From the NCBI GenBank assembly GCA_039190385.1, contig JBCCYD010000249.1, positions 1 through 8,769 of the forward strand: a stretch of 8,769 nucleotides of DNA, read 5' to 3'. This stretch comes from Xenococcus sp039190385 (GTDB lineage: Bacteria; Cyanobacteriota; Cyanobacteriia; Cyanobacteriales; Xenococcaceae). Of the stretch, positions 1-7,018 are shown piece by piece. Numbering within the stretch: position 1 is the first letter of the stretch; every line of letters starts with the position of its first letter. The notes beneath the pieces were generated by a model that was given only the letters and a program-made list of their open reading frames with translations, was not told the DNA's origin and did no database searches. A program made the position numbers and the translations under genes.

Positions 1-53
1 AGAAGATTGAAAAAAGCGATCGCTATTCCGATTCTTAATCTAATTTAGAATTC

Positions 54-82
54 TTGCCTTTAAGAATTTTAACCGCAATAAT
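54..82 (+). promoter_or_regulatory. Possible sigma-70-type promoter for the GST-like gene
   Basis: TTGCCT at 54-59 (4 of 6 to TTGACA) and AATAAT at 77-82 (5 of 6 to TATAAT) are separated by 17 bases. This would start a transcript near 89 with a leader of about 20 bases that includes the AGGAG ribosome binding site at 96-100. A 7-bp inverted repeat, AATTCTT (49-55) and AAGAATT (62-68), overlaps the -35 side; it could be an operator or the weak terminator of a gene to the left. The assignment rests on consensus matching in AT-rich DNA and is uncertain. Confidence 0.35.
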
Positions 83-109
83 GGCAACATCATTCAGGAG
101 CGATCATCA

Positions 110-769
110 ATGTTGAAGTTTTACTATTCCCGTCTTTCGATTAATGCTCGTCGCGTTTGGGTTACTTTACTAGAGAAAAATCTCGAATTTGAACCTGTTT
201 TAATGAAACTTAGCGGCGATCAATTTAAACCAGACTTTTTGAAATTAAATCCTTTTCATCATATTCCTGTATTAATCGATGATGATTTTACGGTCTTTGA
301 ATCCTTGGCAATTCTCGATTACTTAGAAGCGAAATATCCTCAGCCTAGTTTTATGTCTAGCGATGCTCAAGAGATTGCCAAAATTCGCACAATTCAATTG
401 GTCACAGTCAATGAATTACCTCCCGCTTCGATTGTTTTGATGAAAGATATGCTCGACGTTGAAGTTGCCCCACAACAAATGGAAAAAGCCAAGGCAACTA
501 TGGCAACAGCTTTGAAATATTTTGAAGCTAATTTATCCCCCAATAACTCTTATTTTATTGGTGAAAAATTTACCTATGCCGATATCGTTGCTGGAACAGC
601 CGTAGCATCTATTCCTTTATTAGGAATTAGTTTAGAACCCTATCCCTTGGTCAGCAAATGGCTAGATAACTTGTCACAAAGAGACAGTTGGCAACAGACT
701 GCACCAACTCCTGAACAGATTGAGCAATCCAAAGCTGTGATGAAAGCGATTTTGCAAAAAAGATCTTAA
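110..769 (+). CDS. Glutathione S-transferase family protein
   Basis: This 219-residue protein has the usual cytosolic GST length and two-domain layout. The N-terminal thioredoxin-fold domain (about 1-78) starts MLKFYYS. It has Ser10 near the position of the catalytic Ser/Cys/Tyr, the cis-proline motif NPFHHIPVL (47-55) and the glutathione gamma-glutamyl contact Glu64-Ser65 in FESLAILDYLE. The helical C-terminal domain (about 88-215) contains FTYADI with Asp158, the N-capping aspartate typical of the fold. The family conjugates or reduces electrophiles with glutathione in the cytoplasm, and some members act as isomerases or peroxidases. The substrate cannot be read from the sequence. The ATG is supported by AGGAG at 96-100 with 9-base spacing. 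The channel gene follows after 29 bases on the same strand, so the two may be co-transcribed. Fold and family are secure; the catalytic class is not. Confidence 0.92.
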   Translation: MLKFYYSRLSINARRVWVTLLEKNLEFEPVLMKLSGDQFKPDFLKLNPFHHIPVLIDDDFTVFESLAILDYLEAKYPQPSFMSSDAQEIAKIRTIQLVTVNELPPASIVLMKDMLDVEVAPQQMEKAKATMATALKYFEANLSPNNSYFIGEKFTYADIVAGTAVASIPLLGISLEPYPLVSKWLDNLSQRDSWQQTAPTPEQIEQSKAVMKAILQKRS

Positions 770-798
770 TTAATAATCTCCTTAAATAGCGCTTCACA

Positions 799-2718
799 AT
801 GTACAGATCTAAGATCGTGAAAAATTACCAGAAGTTCATTTTTTTTACACTATTCACTTTATTGATCTGTTTAGTTCCTAGTTTTACTCTGGCTCAAGTT
901 CCCAATAAAGCTCCTGTAGTTCTCGATGGTCAGGTACTATTTGAAGTCGGGGATTTTGGCATTTTCTCAGCTCGGGAAAGGGCAGGAAAAATCAATCAAG
1001 CATTAATTGATACAGTTCGAGCTAACAAGGAAATTGCCATTGAAGTAGTTGAATTGGACAACCAGGCAACTATTCGAGATAGTTCAAATCAAAGACATCT
1101 ATTCACGATCACCCAAGCCGATATTATTTCTGCGGCTACTCCCTATGAGCAAGCACTTCAGTGGGAGAAGACACTAAAAGAAGCTCTGCAAAAAGCCCAA
1201 CAAGAACGAACAGCTATTTATCGTAGTAAAGCTTTATTTGCTACTCTTGGAGCTATTTTTATTGCGATCGCGTTCCATCTGAGTTTACGTTTTATTCGGA
1301 GATTTAGCACCAAGAAAATAAGTAATTTATTGCAAGCTCAACCAAGATTTCGATCATGGAATAAATTTTTAATCAGATGGGAAAAACTCACAATATTAGC
1401 ATTACAAATTATTGTTTGGCTTGGTTGTCTTTTTTATGCCATAAATCTGTTTCCGCAAACTCGTAATTGGCTCTACTGGCTGTTCTATTGGCTAAATTCT
1501 CCCAGTATTAGTTTAGGAGAAAAATCCTATTCTCCTCTCGCGATCGTATTTTTGCTCAGTTTGACAGTTGTTGTTTGGTTTATCGTTAGATTTTTGACCA
1601 ATTCTTTTAAATATTATGTTTTGAGGCAGGTTGGTGCCGATCAAGAAATACAGGAAATTATTGCTGTTTGTCTGCAATATATTTTGACATTTTTGGCGCT
1701 AATTATTTTATGGCAAAGTTGGGGTCTAGATCTGGGGGCTTTAGCAATTACGGCTAGTGTTCTCGGCGTGGGAATCGGTTTTGGCTTGCAAAATATTGCC
1801 AATAATTTTCTTAGTGGTTTAATTATTATCTTGGAAAGACCGATAAAAATTGGTGATTTGATCAAGGTTGATGATTTTGTCGGAACTATCAGTAATATTG
1901 GATTTCGTAGCACAGAAATAGTTACCCCAGATCGAATTTCGATTATTATTCCCAATTCTCAATTATTAGATAATAAAGTAATTAATTGGAATCATAGAAA
2001 TTCTATTACTCGTTTGAGAATGAATATTGGAGTTAGTTACGATTCTGATATTAGAAAAGTTAAGACAGCATTGCTTTATGCTGCGAAAAATCATTCTGAA
2101 GTTTTAAGAAATCCTCGCCCTCAAGTCTGGTTTAAAGAATTTTCTGCCAGTTCTCTTGATTTTGAACTTTTGATTTGGATTAACGACCCGCAAAAACAGT
2201 TTCGGATTAAAAGCGATCTTAATTATTTGATTGCAGCTAGTTTACGTCAATATAATATCGAAATTCCTTTCCCTCAACGAGATGTTAATTTTAGCTCACC
2301 TAAATTGGAACAGTTACTAATAGCCTGGTTAGGTTATCAAGGAATTAATCCATCCTTGCCGGAAAATTCTCATACTATAACTTCCAAAATACCTAAAATA
2401 AAAACAGGTAAATCTGAAGATATTTTTGTGAATATTGAAGATAAATTAACCAAAAAAGAGCTTGATAAATTAGTTGAGGAAATGCGTTCAGATGATGGTT
2501 TAAAAATACGCGATCGCGATTACTATCTCAATTTCTATCCCAAATGTTTTATTGGTTCAGAAGCAGTAGATTGGTTAGTCCAAAAGCATAATTACAAACG
2601 AGAAGAGGCGATCGAAATTGGACAAATTATGCTCGAAAAAAACATCATTCACCATGTAACCGACGAGCATACTTTTAAAGATGCTTACTTTTTCTATCGT
2701 TTCTATATTGATGAATAA
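799..2718 (+). CDS. MscS-type mechanosensitive ion channel with a C-terminal DEP domain
   Basis: This is a 639-residue membrane protein. A signal-like segment (about 12-32, ending TLA before Gln33) precedes a probable periplasmic region (33-140) that ends in a Gln/Lys/Glu-rich helix. Hydrophobic segments lie near 144-166, 196-218, 244-266 and 286-306. They are followed by the pore helix and MscS signature (about 312-357): GVGIGFGLQNIANNFLSG, then ERPIKIGDLI. The beta domain and C-terminal cage portion run 358-500, with IIIPNSQLLDNKVINW. A linker leads to a DEP domain (about 563-637), recognisable by FYPKCFIGSEAVDWLV. MscS channels open under membrane tension to release solutes on hypo-osmotic shock. 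E. coli MscS is under 300 residues, so both ends here are additions. No clear Shine-Dalgarno sequence precedes the ATG, but the signal-like N-terminus supports this start. The channel identity is firm; the role of the DEP domain is unknown. Confidence 0.95.
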   Translation: MYRSKIVKNYQKFIFFTLFTLLICLVPSFTLAQVPNKAPVVLDGQVLFEVGDFGIFSARERAGKINQALIDTVRANKEIAIEVVELDNQATIRDSSNQRHLFTITQADIISAATPYEQALQWEKTLKEALQKAQQERTAIYRSKALFATLGAIFIAIAFHLSLRFIRRFSTKKISNLLQAQPRFRSWNKFLIRWEKLTILALQIIVWLGCLFYAINLFPQTRNWLYWLFYWLNSPSISLGEKSYSPLAIVFLLSLTVVVWFIVRFLTNSFKYYVLRQVGADQEIQEIIAVCLQYILTFLALIILWQSWGLDLGALAITASVLGVGIGFGLQNIANNFLSGLIIILERPIKIGDLIKVDDFVGTISNIGFRSTEIVTPDRISIIIPNSQLLDNKVINWNHRNSITRLRMNIGVSYDSDIRKVKTALLYAAKNHSEVLRNPRPQVWFKEFSASSLDFELLIWINDPQKQFRIKSDLNYLIAASLRQYNIEIPFPQRDVNFSSPKLEQLLIAWLGYQGINPSLPENSHTITSKIPKIKTGKSEDIFVNIEDKLTKKELDKLVEEMRSDDGLKIRDRDYYLNFYPKCFIGSEAVDWLVQKHNYKREEAIEIGQIMLEKNIIHHVTDEHTFKDAYFFYRFYIDE

Positions 2719-2725
2719 AATTCTA

Positions 2726-2757
2726 GGGATTATCTAAAAAATAATAGACTAATTCCC
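2726..2757 (-). terminator. Possible weak terminator hairpin between convergent genes
   Basis: GGGATTATCT (2726-2735) can pair with AGACTAATTCCC (2746-2757) over ten base pairs, leaving two single-base bulges and a 10-base AT loop. It overlaps the last codons of the DMT transporter gene. Read on the - strand, it is followed by a T-rich stretch (TAGAATTTTATT), so it could end transporter transcription just past the stop codon. There is no clean U tract and the stem is imperfect. Confidence 0.25.
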
Positions 2758-3632
2758 ATAATTGAGAGCAAAACTCCCCCAAGGGAACGCCAACTAACTT
2801 TTTCTCCTGTGATTACTACCATCGGAATCACGAATAAGGGACTAGTCGCCAGTAAAGTTTGAGCAATGCCAGCGGGAGCAAATTTCAAAGAGGTTTGTTG
2901 GAGCCAAATTCCTAAATAGGTACCAAAGAAAGTCGCGATCGCTAAGGTGATCCAAAGACGCAGTGACCAACTTGTTAAGTTAGTGCTTGATTTCAGTTCC
3001 GACCAGGGCAAAGGCATAACCCATAACAAAAGAGTGATCGCCAGACCTGCTGTTAAGCGTATTAAACTACTTTCGAGGGAGCTAAGATTGGAATCTAGCA
3101 ACACTATACGAGAGAGGACTGCGCCACTAGCCTGAGCGATCGCGGCACCTAAACCCCAGCAAACTCCTAACCAGAGAGAAGTTTTATTCTTGCTATCATC
3201 TACGGTTCTTTCACTGATTACCCAAGCAACACCGAGAATAGTTAGCAAAATGCCGCACCAGGCAAAGTAGGATAATCTTTCGCCAATCAAGATAAAAGCG
3301 AGCAAAGCGCTAATAGGCGGCGCTAAAGTTTCTAGCAGCAAAGTTCTCCTGGCACCTAATTGATTAAGTGCGACAAAATAAGCTGTATCTCCCAGGCCAA
3401 TGCCCAGGATGCCACTAAGAGCTAGCACAACCAGATTTAGACCGGAGATTTCTCCCGATTGCCAGCCTTGCCAAAATAGGGTGAGCAATAATAACGCGAT
3501 CGCGATACAGCCTTTGAGAATATTCAATTGTAGTGGCGCGATCGTTTTACCCAAGAGGCGATAAATCATCGAAGATAACGCCCAGAAAAAAGCTGCGCTT
3601 AAAGCTGAGAGCTCGCCAATAAAATTATTCAA
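2730..3632 (-). CDS. EamA/DMT superfamily transporter (ten-helix permease)
   Basis: This 300-residue inner-membrane protein has two tandem EamA halves, about 5-139 and 153-299, each with around five hydrophobic helices. Family hallmarks include the opening GELSALSAAFFWALSSMIYR, the GLGDTAYFVALN stretch (79-90), and a conserved Glu closing the fourth helix of each half in GERLSYFAW (117-125) and GEKVSWRSLGG (276-286). Family members export or import small metabolites such as amino acids or drugs; the substrate cannot be predicted. The first codon is TTG: an in-frame stop lies 30 bases upstream, there is no ATG or GTG between, and the next ATG (codon 22) would remove most of the first helix. 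The gene lies 65 bases downstream of the RTX gene on the same strand and ends 11 bases from the convergent channel gene. It contains three HIP1 sites. Confidence 0.92.
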   Translation of the reverse strand: MNNFIGELSALSAAFFWALSSMIYRLLGKTIAPLQLNILKGCIAIALLLLTLFWQGWQSGEISGLNLVVLALSGILGIGLGDTAYFVALNQLGARRTLLLETLAPPISALLAFILIGERLSYFAWCGILLTILGVAWVISERTVDDSKNKTSLWLGVCWGLGAAIAQASGAVLSRIVLLDSNLSSLESSLIRLTAGLAITLLLWVMPLPWSELKSSTNLTSWSLRLWITLAIATFFGTYLGIWLQQTSLKFAPAGIAQTLLATSPLFVIPMVVITGEKVSWRSLGGVLLSIMGISLLFFR

Positions 3633-3642
3633 ATTATTTTCA

Positions 3643-3666
3643 ATTCTAAAGTAGTAATTTTAGAAT
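3643..3666. repeat. Perfect 8-bp inverted repeat in front of the transporter gene
   Basis: ATTCTAAA (3643-3650) and TTTAGAAT (3659-3666) form a perfect 8-bp inverted repeat around an 8-base spacer. It ends 10 bases before the TTG start of the transporter and overlaps the proposed -10 element. It could be an operator or an mRNA hairpin close to the initiation codon. The arms are AT-rich, so chance is not excluded, and no run of T follows, which argues against a terminator for the RTX gene. Confidence 0.4.
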
Positions 3667-3691
3667 ATCTGATTTAAGAGATTTTTGTAAA
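3662..3691 (-). promoter_or_regulatory. Possible promoter for the DMT transporter
   Basis: On the - strand, TTTACA (3691-3686, 5 of 6 to TTGACA) and TATTCT (3667-3662, 4 of 6 to TATAAT) are separated by 18 bases, giving a predicted start near 3655 and a leader of about 22 bases. It begins just after the RTX stop codon. If real, the transporter need not be co-transcribed with the RTX gene. The region is AT-rich, which makes chance matches likely. Confidence 0.25.
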
Positions 3692-3697
3692 AATAGC

Positions 3698-6580
3698 CTA
3701 TATAAAATCACGATTAAGATCCAAAGATTCGGGATTAATGCCGCCTAAAATCATAAGAGAACGATTAAGATTATCGAAAATGATAGTTCCGGTATTATTC
3801 CAATTATTCGTAATCTTTAGCTCATCAAGCTCAATATCATCTGCAATTCCCAACAAATCTATTCCTAATTCAAAATCACTAATAAAATTTCGACCTTCAG
3901 TAGATTCAATCAGAAATAGGTCAGCACCATCACCTCCAATTAATCGATCATCACCATGGCCAGCAACTAGAGTATCATTGCCAATTCCCCCATTAAGAGA
4001 ATCATCACCAATGCCACCAGATATTAAATCATTGCCTGGGCCAGCAACCAGCTGATCTTCTCCACTTCCTCCCTTTAGAGTATCTTGGCCATCGCTCCCA
4101 AAGATTCGATCATTATCCTCATTCCCGACCAGCGAATCATTGCCAGAGCCTCCATTAAGACTATCAAAACCTGCACCACCACGAATCGTGTCATCGCCAT
4201 CATTACCGATTAATCGATCATCGCCTTGATCCCCAAAAAGCTCATCTTCCCCATGTCCCCCTTTTAACGTATCTTGGCCATCGCCCCCAAATAAACGATC
4301 ATTACCATCATTCCCGAACAGCAAATCGTTGCCAGAGCCTCCATTAAGAATATCTGACCCATCATCACCACGAATAGTATCATCGCCATCATTACCGATT
4401 AATCGATCATCATCTTGACCCCCAAAAAGCTCATCTTCACCGCTTCCTCCTATCAATTTATCATTATCTTCATAGCCAAATAGACGATCATTACCATCAT
4501 TCCCAAACAGCAAATCATTCCCAGACCATCCGTGAAGACTATCAAATCCGGCCTCACCAGCGATCGTATCATCGCCTTCATTACCAATTAATCGATCATC
4601 ACCTTGACCTCCACTCAGCACATCATCACCATCTAGACTACGAATAGTATCGTTAGCCTCAGTTCCAATAATCAAGTCGTCACCGTTAGTAGCAGTATCA
4701 GGTAAAGGTGAATTAAAGACCCAACGACCAATTTCCCCTGTAACTAAATTAGAAAAATAAAGATGGGAATCAGGCCCCATAGCAATTTGAGTAATAGTTC
4801 TTTCTTCAGTAAAATTGAGTATTGAATCAATATTGCCTTGAGCATCAAAAGTCACAGCATCAACGCCATTAGTGAAACTATTAAAATCTGCAATAAATAG
4901 TGCTCCTTGATAGATATCAGGATAAACAACACCAGTGTAGAAATCGCCTACCACAAGGGATCTTCCGCCATTATTATGACTAATACCCAAAATAGGTGCT
5001 GTAATTGAAGATTGAGTTTCATAAAGATTTTGGAATTCTGGATCTTCAGCTAAAGCAGTAGTTCTAAGACTTACCCCATTACCACCTTCATATAGAGGCC
5101 AACCAAAATTATTTCCCTTCCCAGTATTTATTTCTTCCCAATTTGTCCAACCCACATCGCCGATGAACGGTTCGCCAGTTTCTGGATGGATCGCAAAACG
5201 CCAAGGGTTGCGTAGCCCATAATCATAGACTTTAGATTCAATACTAGTTAAATCCCCATCATAGAAAGGATTATCGGCAAATCCATTGCCTGTTATCGGA
5301 TCAATGCGAAATAGCTTACCAAAAGGATTATCAATACTTTGCAATATTACTGCTTGTTCTGGTGTGGGAGAACCACTAACTTGTGTACCATCTCCGTGAG
5401 AGAAGAAAAGTTCCCCATTATTTCCGAAACGAATAGCCCCAGCAGCATGAAAATTTTGTACAGGAGGAGTTTCGAGTAAAATCACTTCGCTGTTTGGTAA
5501 AGCAGTCTGATAGTTAGAATTAGGATCTGCCGTATATCGGACTAAACGAGTTACGCGCCCTACTCCTGACTGATCTGGAATTGCATCTGGTGGATCATAG
5601 GAAAAAGCTAAATAAACATAAGGCTGCTGAGGAAACTCTGGATGTACAGCTAATCCTAAAAGACCACGTTGGCCTCCTGTGTTAACTTGAGCTGATAGAT
5701 CAATGAATGGCTCATCCAACAAGTTATTGCCATCAAATACTTGAACAACTCCATTGAGTTTAGCAATAAACATCGTGCCATCTGGACTCCAATCAAAAGC
5801 AGTTGGTCCCGGTTCAAAACCACCGTCTGAAGTTACTAATCTAGAAGAAGAGTCCAAAGCAACAACGACCTCTCTATCAAAGCTAAAGGGTAGTTCATCG
5901 TCTTCCTCGATAGTTAGCGTAGCTGTTTGTTGTAGCCCTAGGCCAATTCCTGTCGCGTTACTAAGATTAATCGTCAATGCTTCATTTGTTTCCGGTAAGC
6001 TATCGTCGAGCAGTGGAATATCAAAAGTTTTTGTTGTTTGGCCAGGAGCAAACGTTAGAGTTCCGGAAACGGCTGTATAGTCTAATCCTGCTCTAGCAGA
6101 ATCATCACTAGTGTTATAGTCAACTGAAACTGTTTGATTGACATTACCAGTCCTGACTACGGTTATGGTTGCTGCATCGTCAGCTTCCAAAACTGAATAT
6201 TCTTCTTGGCTAAAAGTAACTGTATTTTCTCCAATTACATCATTATCTTCGATGATGATAGTAGCGGTTCTGATGTCTCCTAAGATCGCTCCAGTCGGAT
6301 TACCGATCGCCAGACTAAAACTTTCGGCAGTTTCAAAGATATTATCATCGACAATCGTTACTGTAATTTCTTGATTGGTTTCTCCAGGAGCGAAGTTAAT
6401 AGCTCCCGAAGTTCCAATAAAATCTTGACCTGATCGCGCAGAGTTATTATTAATTGAATAGTCTAATGATGCGGCAAGTTCGGTATTTCCTATGCGGGTA
6501 AGGGGAATTATGATTTCGCCTATATCTTCATTAACAGTTAAGGTTGCTGCACCTATAGAAATAGTGCTAAGTTCTTCCAT
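3698..6580 (-). CDS. Calx-beta / PQQ sugar dehydrogenase-like propeller / RTX calcium-binding protein
   Basis: This is a 960-residue, probably exported protein of three parts. Residues 3-113 and 117-226 are two Calx-beta domains, each with a DxxFAPG-type segment (INFAPGETNQ, LTFAPGQTTK) and ending in acidic EDND or EEDDE. Residues 232-622 are a GSDH-type six-bladed propeller with QRGLLGLAVHPEF (304-316), NFHAAGAIRFG (376-386), YGLRNPWR (454-461), GDVGWTNWEEIN (474-485) and FGWPLYEG (492-499). Residues 634-885 are 28 consecutive RTX nonapeptides, followed by the RTX-type tail ADLFLIES and FISDFELGIDLL. There is no N-terminal signal peptide, which fits type I secretion through a C-terminal signal; no secretion genes are in the window. 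The ATG follows AGGGAG (6589-6594) at 8 bases, with a possible -10, TATAAC, at 6609-6604. Propeller homologues oxidise sugars with PQQ, but several cofactor residues seem absent here, so activity is uncertain. The gene holds no HIP1 site. Confidence 0.94.
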   Translation of the reverse strand: MEELSTISIGAATLTVNEDIGEIIIPLTRIGNTELAASLDYSINNNSARSGQDFIGTSGAINFAPGETNQEITVTIVDDNIFETAESFSLAIGNPTGAILGDIRTATIIIEDNDVIGENTVTFSQEEYSVLEADDAATITVVRTGNVNQTVSVDYNTSDDSARAGLDYTAVSGTLTFAPGQTTKTFDIPLLDDSLPETNEALTINLSNATGIGLGLQQTATLTIEEDDELPFSFDREVVVALDSSSRLVTSDGGFEPGPTAFDWSPDGTMFIAKLNGVVQVFDGNNLLDEPFIDLSAQVNTGGQRGLLGLAVHPEFPQQPYVYLAFSYDPPDAIPDQSGVGRVTRLVRYTADPNSNYQTALPNSEVILLETPPVQNFHAAGAIRFGNNGELFFSHGDGTQVSGSPTPEQAVILQSIDNPFGKLFRIDPITGNGFADNPFYDGDLTSIESKVYDYGLRNPWRFAIHPETGEPFIGDVGWTNWEEINTGKGNNFGWPLYEGGNGVSLRTTALAEDPEFQNLYETQSSITAPILGISHNNGGRSLVVGDFYTGVVYPDIYQGALFIADFNSFTNGVDAVTFDAQGNIDSILNFTEERTITQIAMGPDSHLYFSNLVTGEIGRWVFNSPLPDTATNGDDLIIGTEANDTIRSLDGDDVLSGGQGDDRLIGNEGDDTIAGEAGFDSLHGWSGNDLLFGNDGNDRLFGYEDNDKLIGGSGEDELFGGQDDDRLIGNDGDDTIRGDDGSDILNGGSGNDLLFGNDGNDRLFGGDGQDTLKGGHGEDELFGDQGDDRLIGNDGDDTIRGGAGFDSLNGGSGNDSLVGNEDNDRIFGSDGQDTLKGGSGEDQLVAGPGNDLISGGIGDDSLNGGIGNDTLVAGHGDDRLIGGDGADLFLIESTEGRNFISDFELGIDLLGIADDIELDELKITNNWNNTGTIIFDNLNRSLMILGGINPESLDLNRDFI
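4034..4600 (-). repeat. Three copies of a 189-bp super-repeat inside the RTX tract
   Basis: Within the RTX region the nonapeptides are organised as a 63-residue block repeated three times: residues 661-723 (nt 4600-4412), 724-786 (4411-4223) and 787-849 (4222-4034). Each block begins DDRLIGN, and its seven nonapeptides keep a fixed order (DDRLIGNxG, DDTIxG, xDxLxGxSG, NDxLxGN, NDRxFG, xDxLxGG, EDxLxxx). By eye, neighbouring copies share 46 of 63 and 47 of 63 residues, more than unrelated nonapeptides would. This indicates duplication of a seven-nonapeptide unit rather than addition of single nonapeptides. Confidence 0.9.
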
Positions 6581-6639
6581 CGAAATTTCTCCCTTAGCTG
6601 ATGGTTATAATCCACAGAATCCAGCACATTCTAATCGAT

Positions 6640-6680
6640 ACATTTTGTTTCTGCCAATTGTTCAAAACAGAAGAAAATGT
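6640..6680. repeat. Imperfect 41-base inverted repeat between yciI and the RTX gene
   Basis: ACATTTT (6640-6646) pairs with AAAATGT (6674-6680), and TTCTG (6649-6653) with CAGAA (6668-6672). That is 12 base pairs, with a 2-by-1 internal mismatch and a 14-base loop containing CAATTG. It occupies most of the 109-base gap. On the - strand no T run follows it, so it is not an ordinary terminator for yciI. It sits about 30 bases upstream of the possible -10 of the RTX gene, where an activator or repressor site could lie. Confidence 0.4.
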
Positions 6681-6689
6681 TATTTAATT

Positions 6690-6956
6690 TTATTCAACAA
6701 CAATCCGCCATTCATGTAATTCGTAAGTAACACAGTGGTTAATAATTAGAGGATCTTTGGCGACAATTTCTTGGGCTTGCTCCAATGAATCTGCTTCAAA
6801 CTGCAACATGCCGCCGCCACGCTCTGCCCAATAGCCAGTACGAGCTTTATGACCCTTGGCAATTAAGTCCAAAACATATTCTTTATGGGCAGCAACATAT
6901 TTATCAAAGATTTTTTTGTCAACAATTCCCTTTTCTATTTTGACAAATAAAGGCAT
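6690..6956 (-). CDS. YciI-family small protein
   Basis: This 88-residue protein belongs to the YciI-like family (ferredoxin-like alpha/beta fold, usually 85-100 residues). It begins MPLFVKIEKG as the first strand and carries the conserved His24 in YVAAHKEYV. The central glycine-rich stretch ARTGYWAERGGGM (38-50) is followed by a helix, SLEQAQEIVAKDPL, with the DPL turn typical of the family, and the protein ends EWRIVVE. The family is cytoplasmic and usually dimeric. A conserved His/Asp pair suggests catalysis, but no general reaction is established. An in-frame GTG at 6992 would add 12 residues (MKYQLFYTELIN). I prefer the ATG at 6956 because relatives typically start at MPxFVKIE, although neither start has a convincing Shine-Dalgarno sequence. 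It lies 62 bases downstream of ribE and may share its transcript. Confidence 0.88.
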   Translation of the reverse strand: MPLFVKIEKGIVDKKIFDKYVAAHKEYVLDLIAKGHKARTGYWAERGGGMLQFEADSLEQAQEIVAKDPLIINHCVTYELHEWRIVVE

Positions 6957-7018
6957 ATTAATTAATTCAGTGTAGAAAAGCTGATATTTCACGGCCTATA
7001 GCTTATCACGGAACAATT

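Noticed and set aside
46..69. Hairpin AATTCTT/AAGAATT as the terminator of a gene to the left
   Set aside because: The stem is only 7 bp and AT-rich, with just four T residues after it, and no upstream coding region is visible to support it.
770..798. Separate promoter for the channel gene in the 29-base gap after the GST-like gene
   Set aside because: The gap is too short for a full promoter and leader, and no -35/-10 pair stands out; any promoter would lie inside the GST-like gene.
1641..1955. 104-codon - strand frame inside the channel gene
   Set aside because: It lies opposite the most conserved MscS signature, where the other strand is clearly coding, and matches nothing I recognise.
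3738..4055. 105-codon + strand frame opposite the RTX repeats
   Set aside because: Its Pro/Ser/Ile-rich sequence is what the reverse complement of Asp/Gly-rich nonapeptides produces; there is no ribosome binding site or known domain.
3926..4681. RTX region considered as a CRISPR-like or non-coding repeat array
   Set aside because: The period is 27 bases with no unique spacers, and the repeats translate without interruption into calcium-binding nonapeptides.
5754..6374. Open frames on the + strand opposite the Calx-beta and propeller region
   Set aside because: They are antisense to a strongly supported coding gene, are Ser/Val-rich low-complexity translations with no recognisable family, and reflect the biased codons of the real gene.
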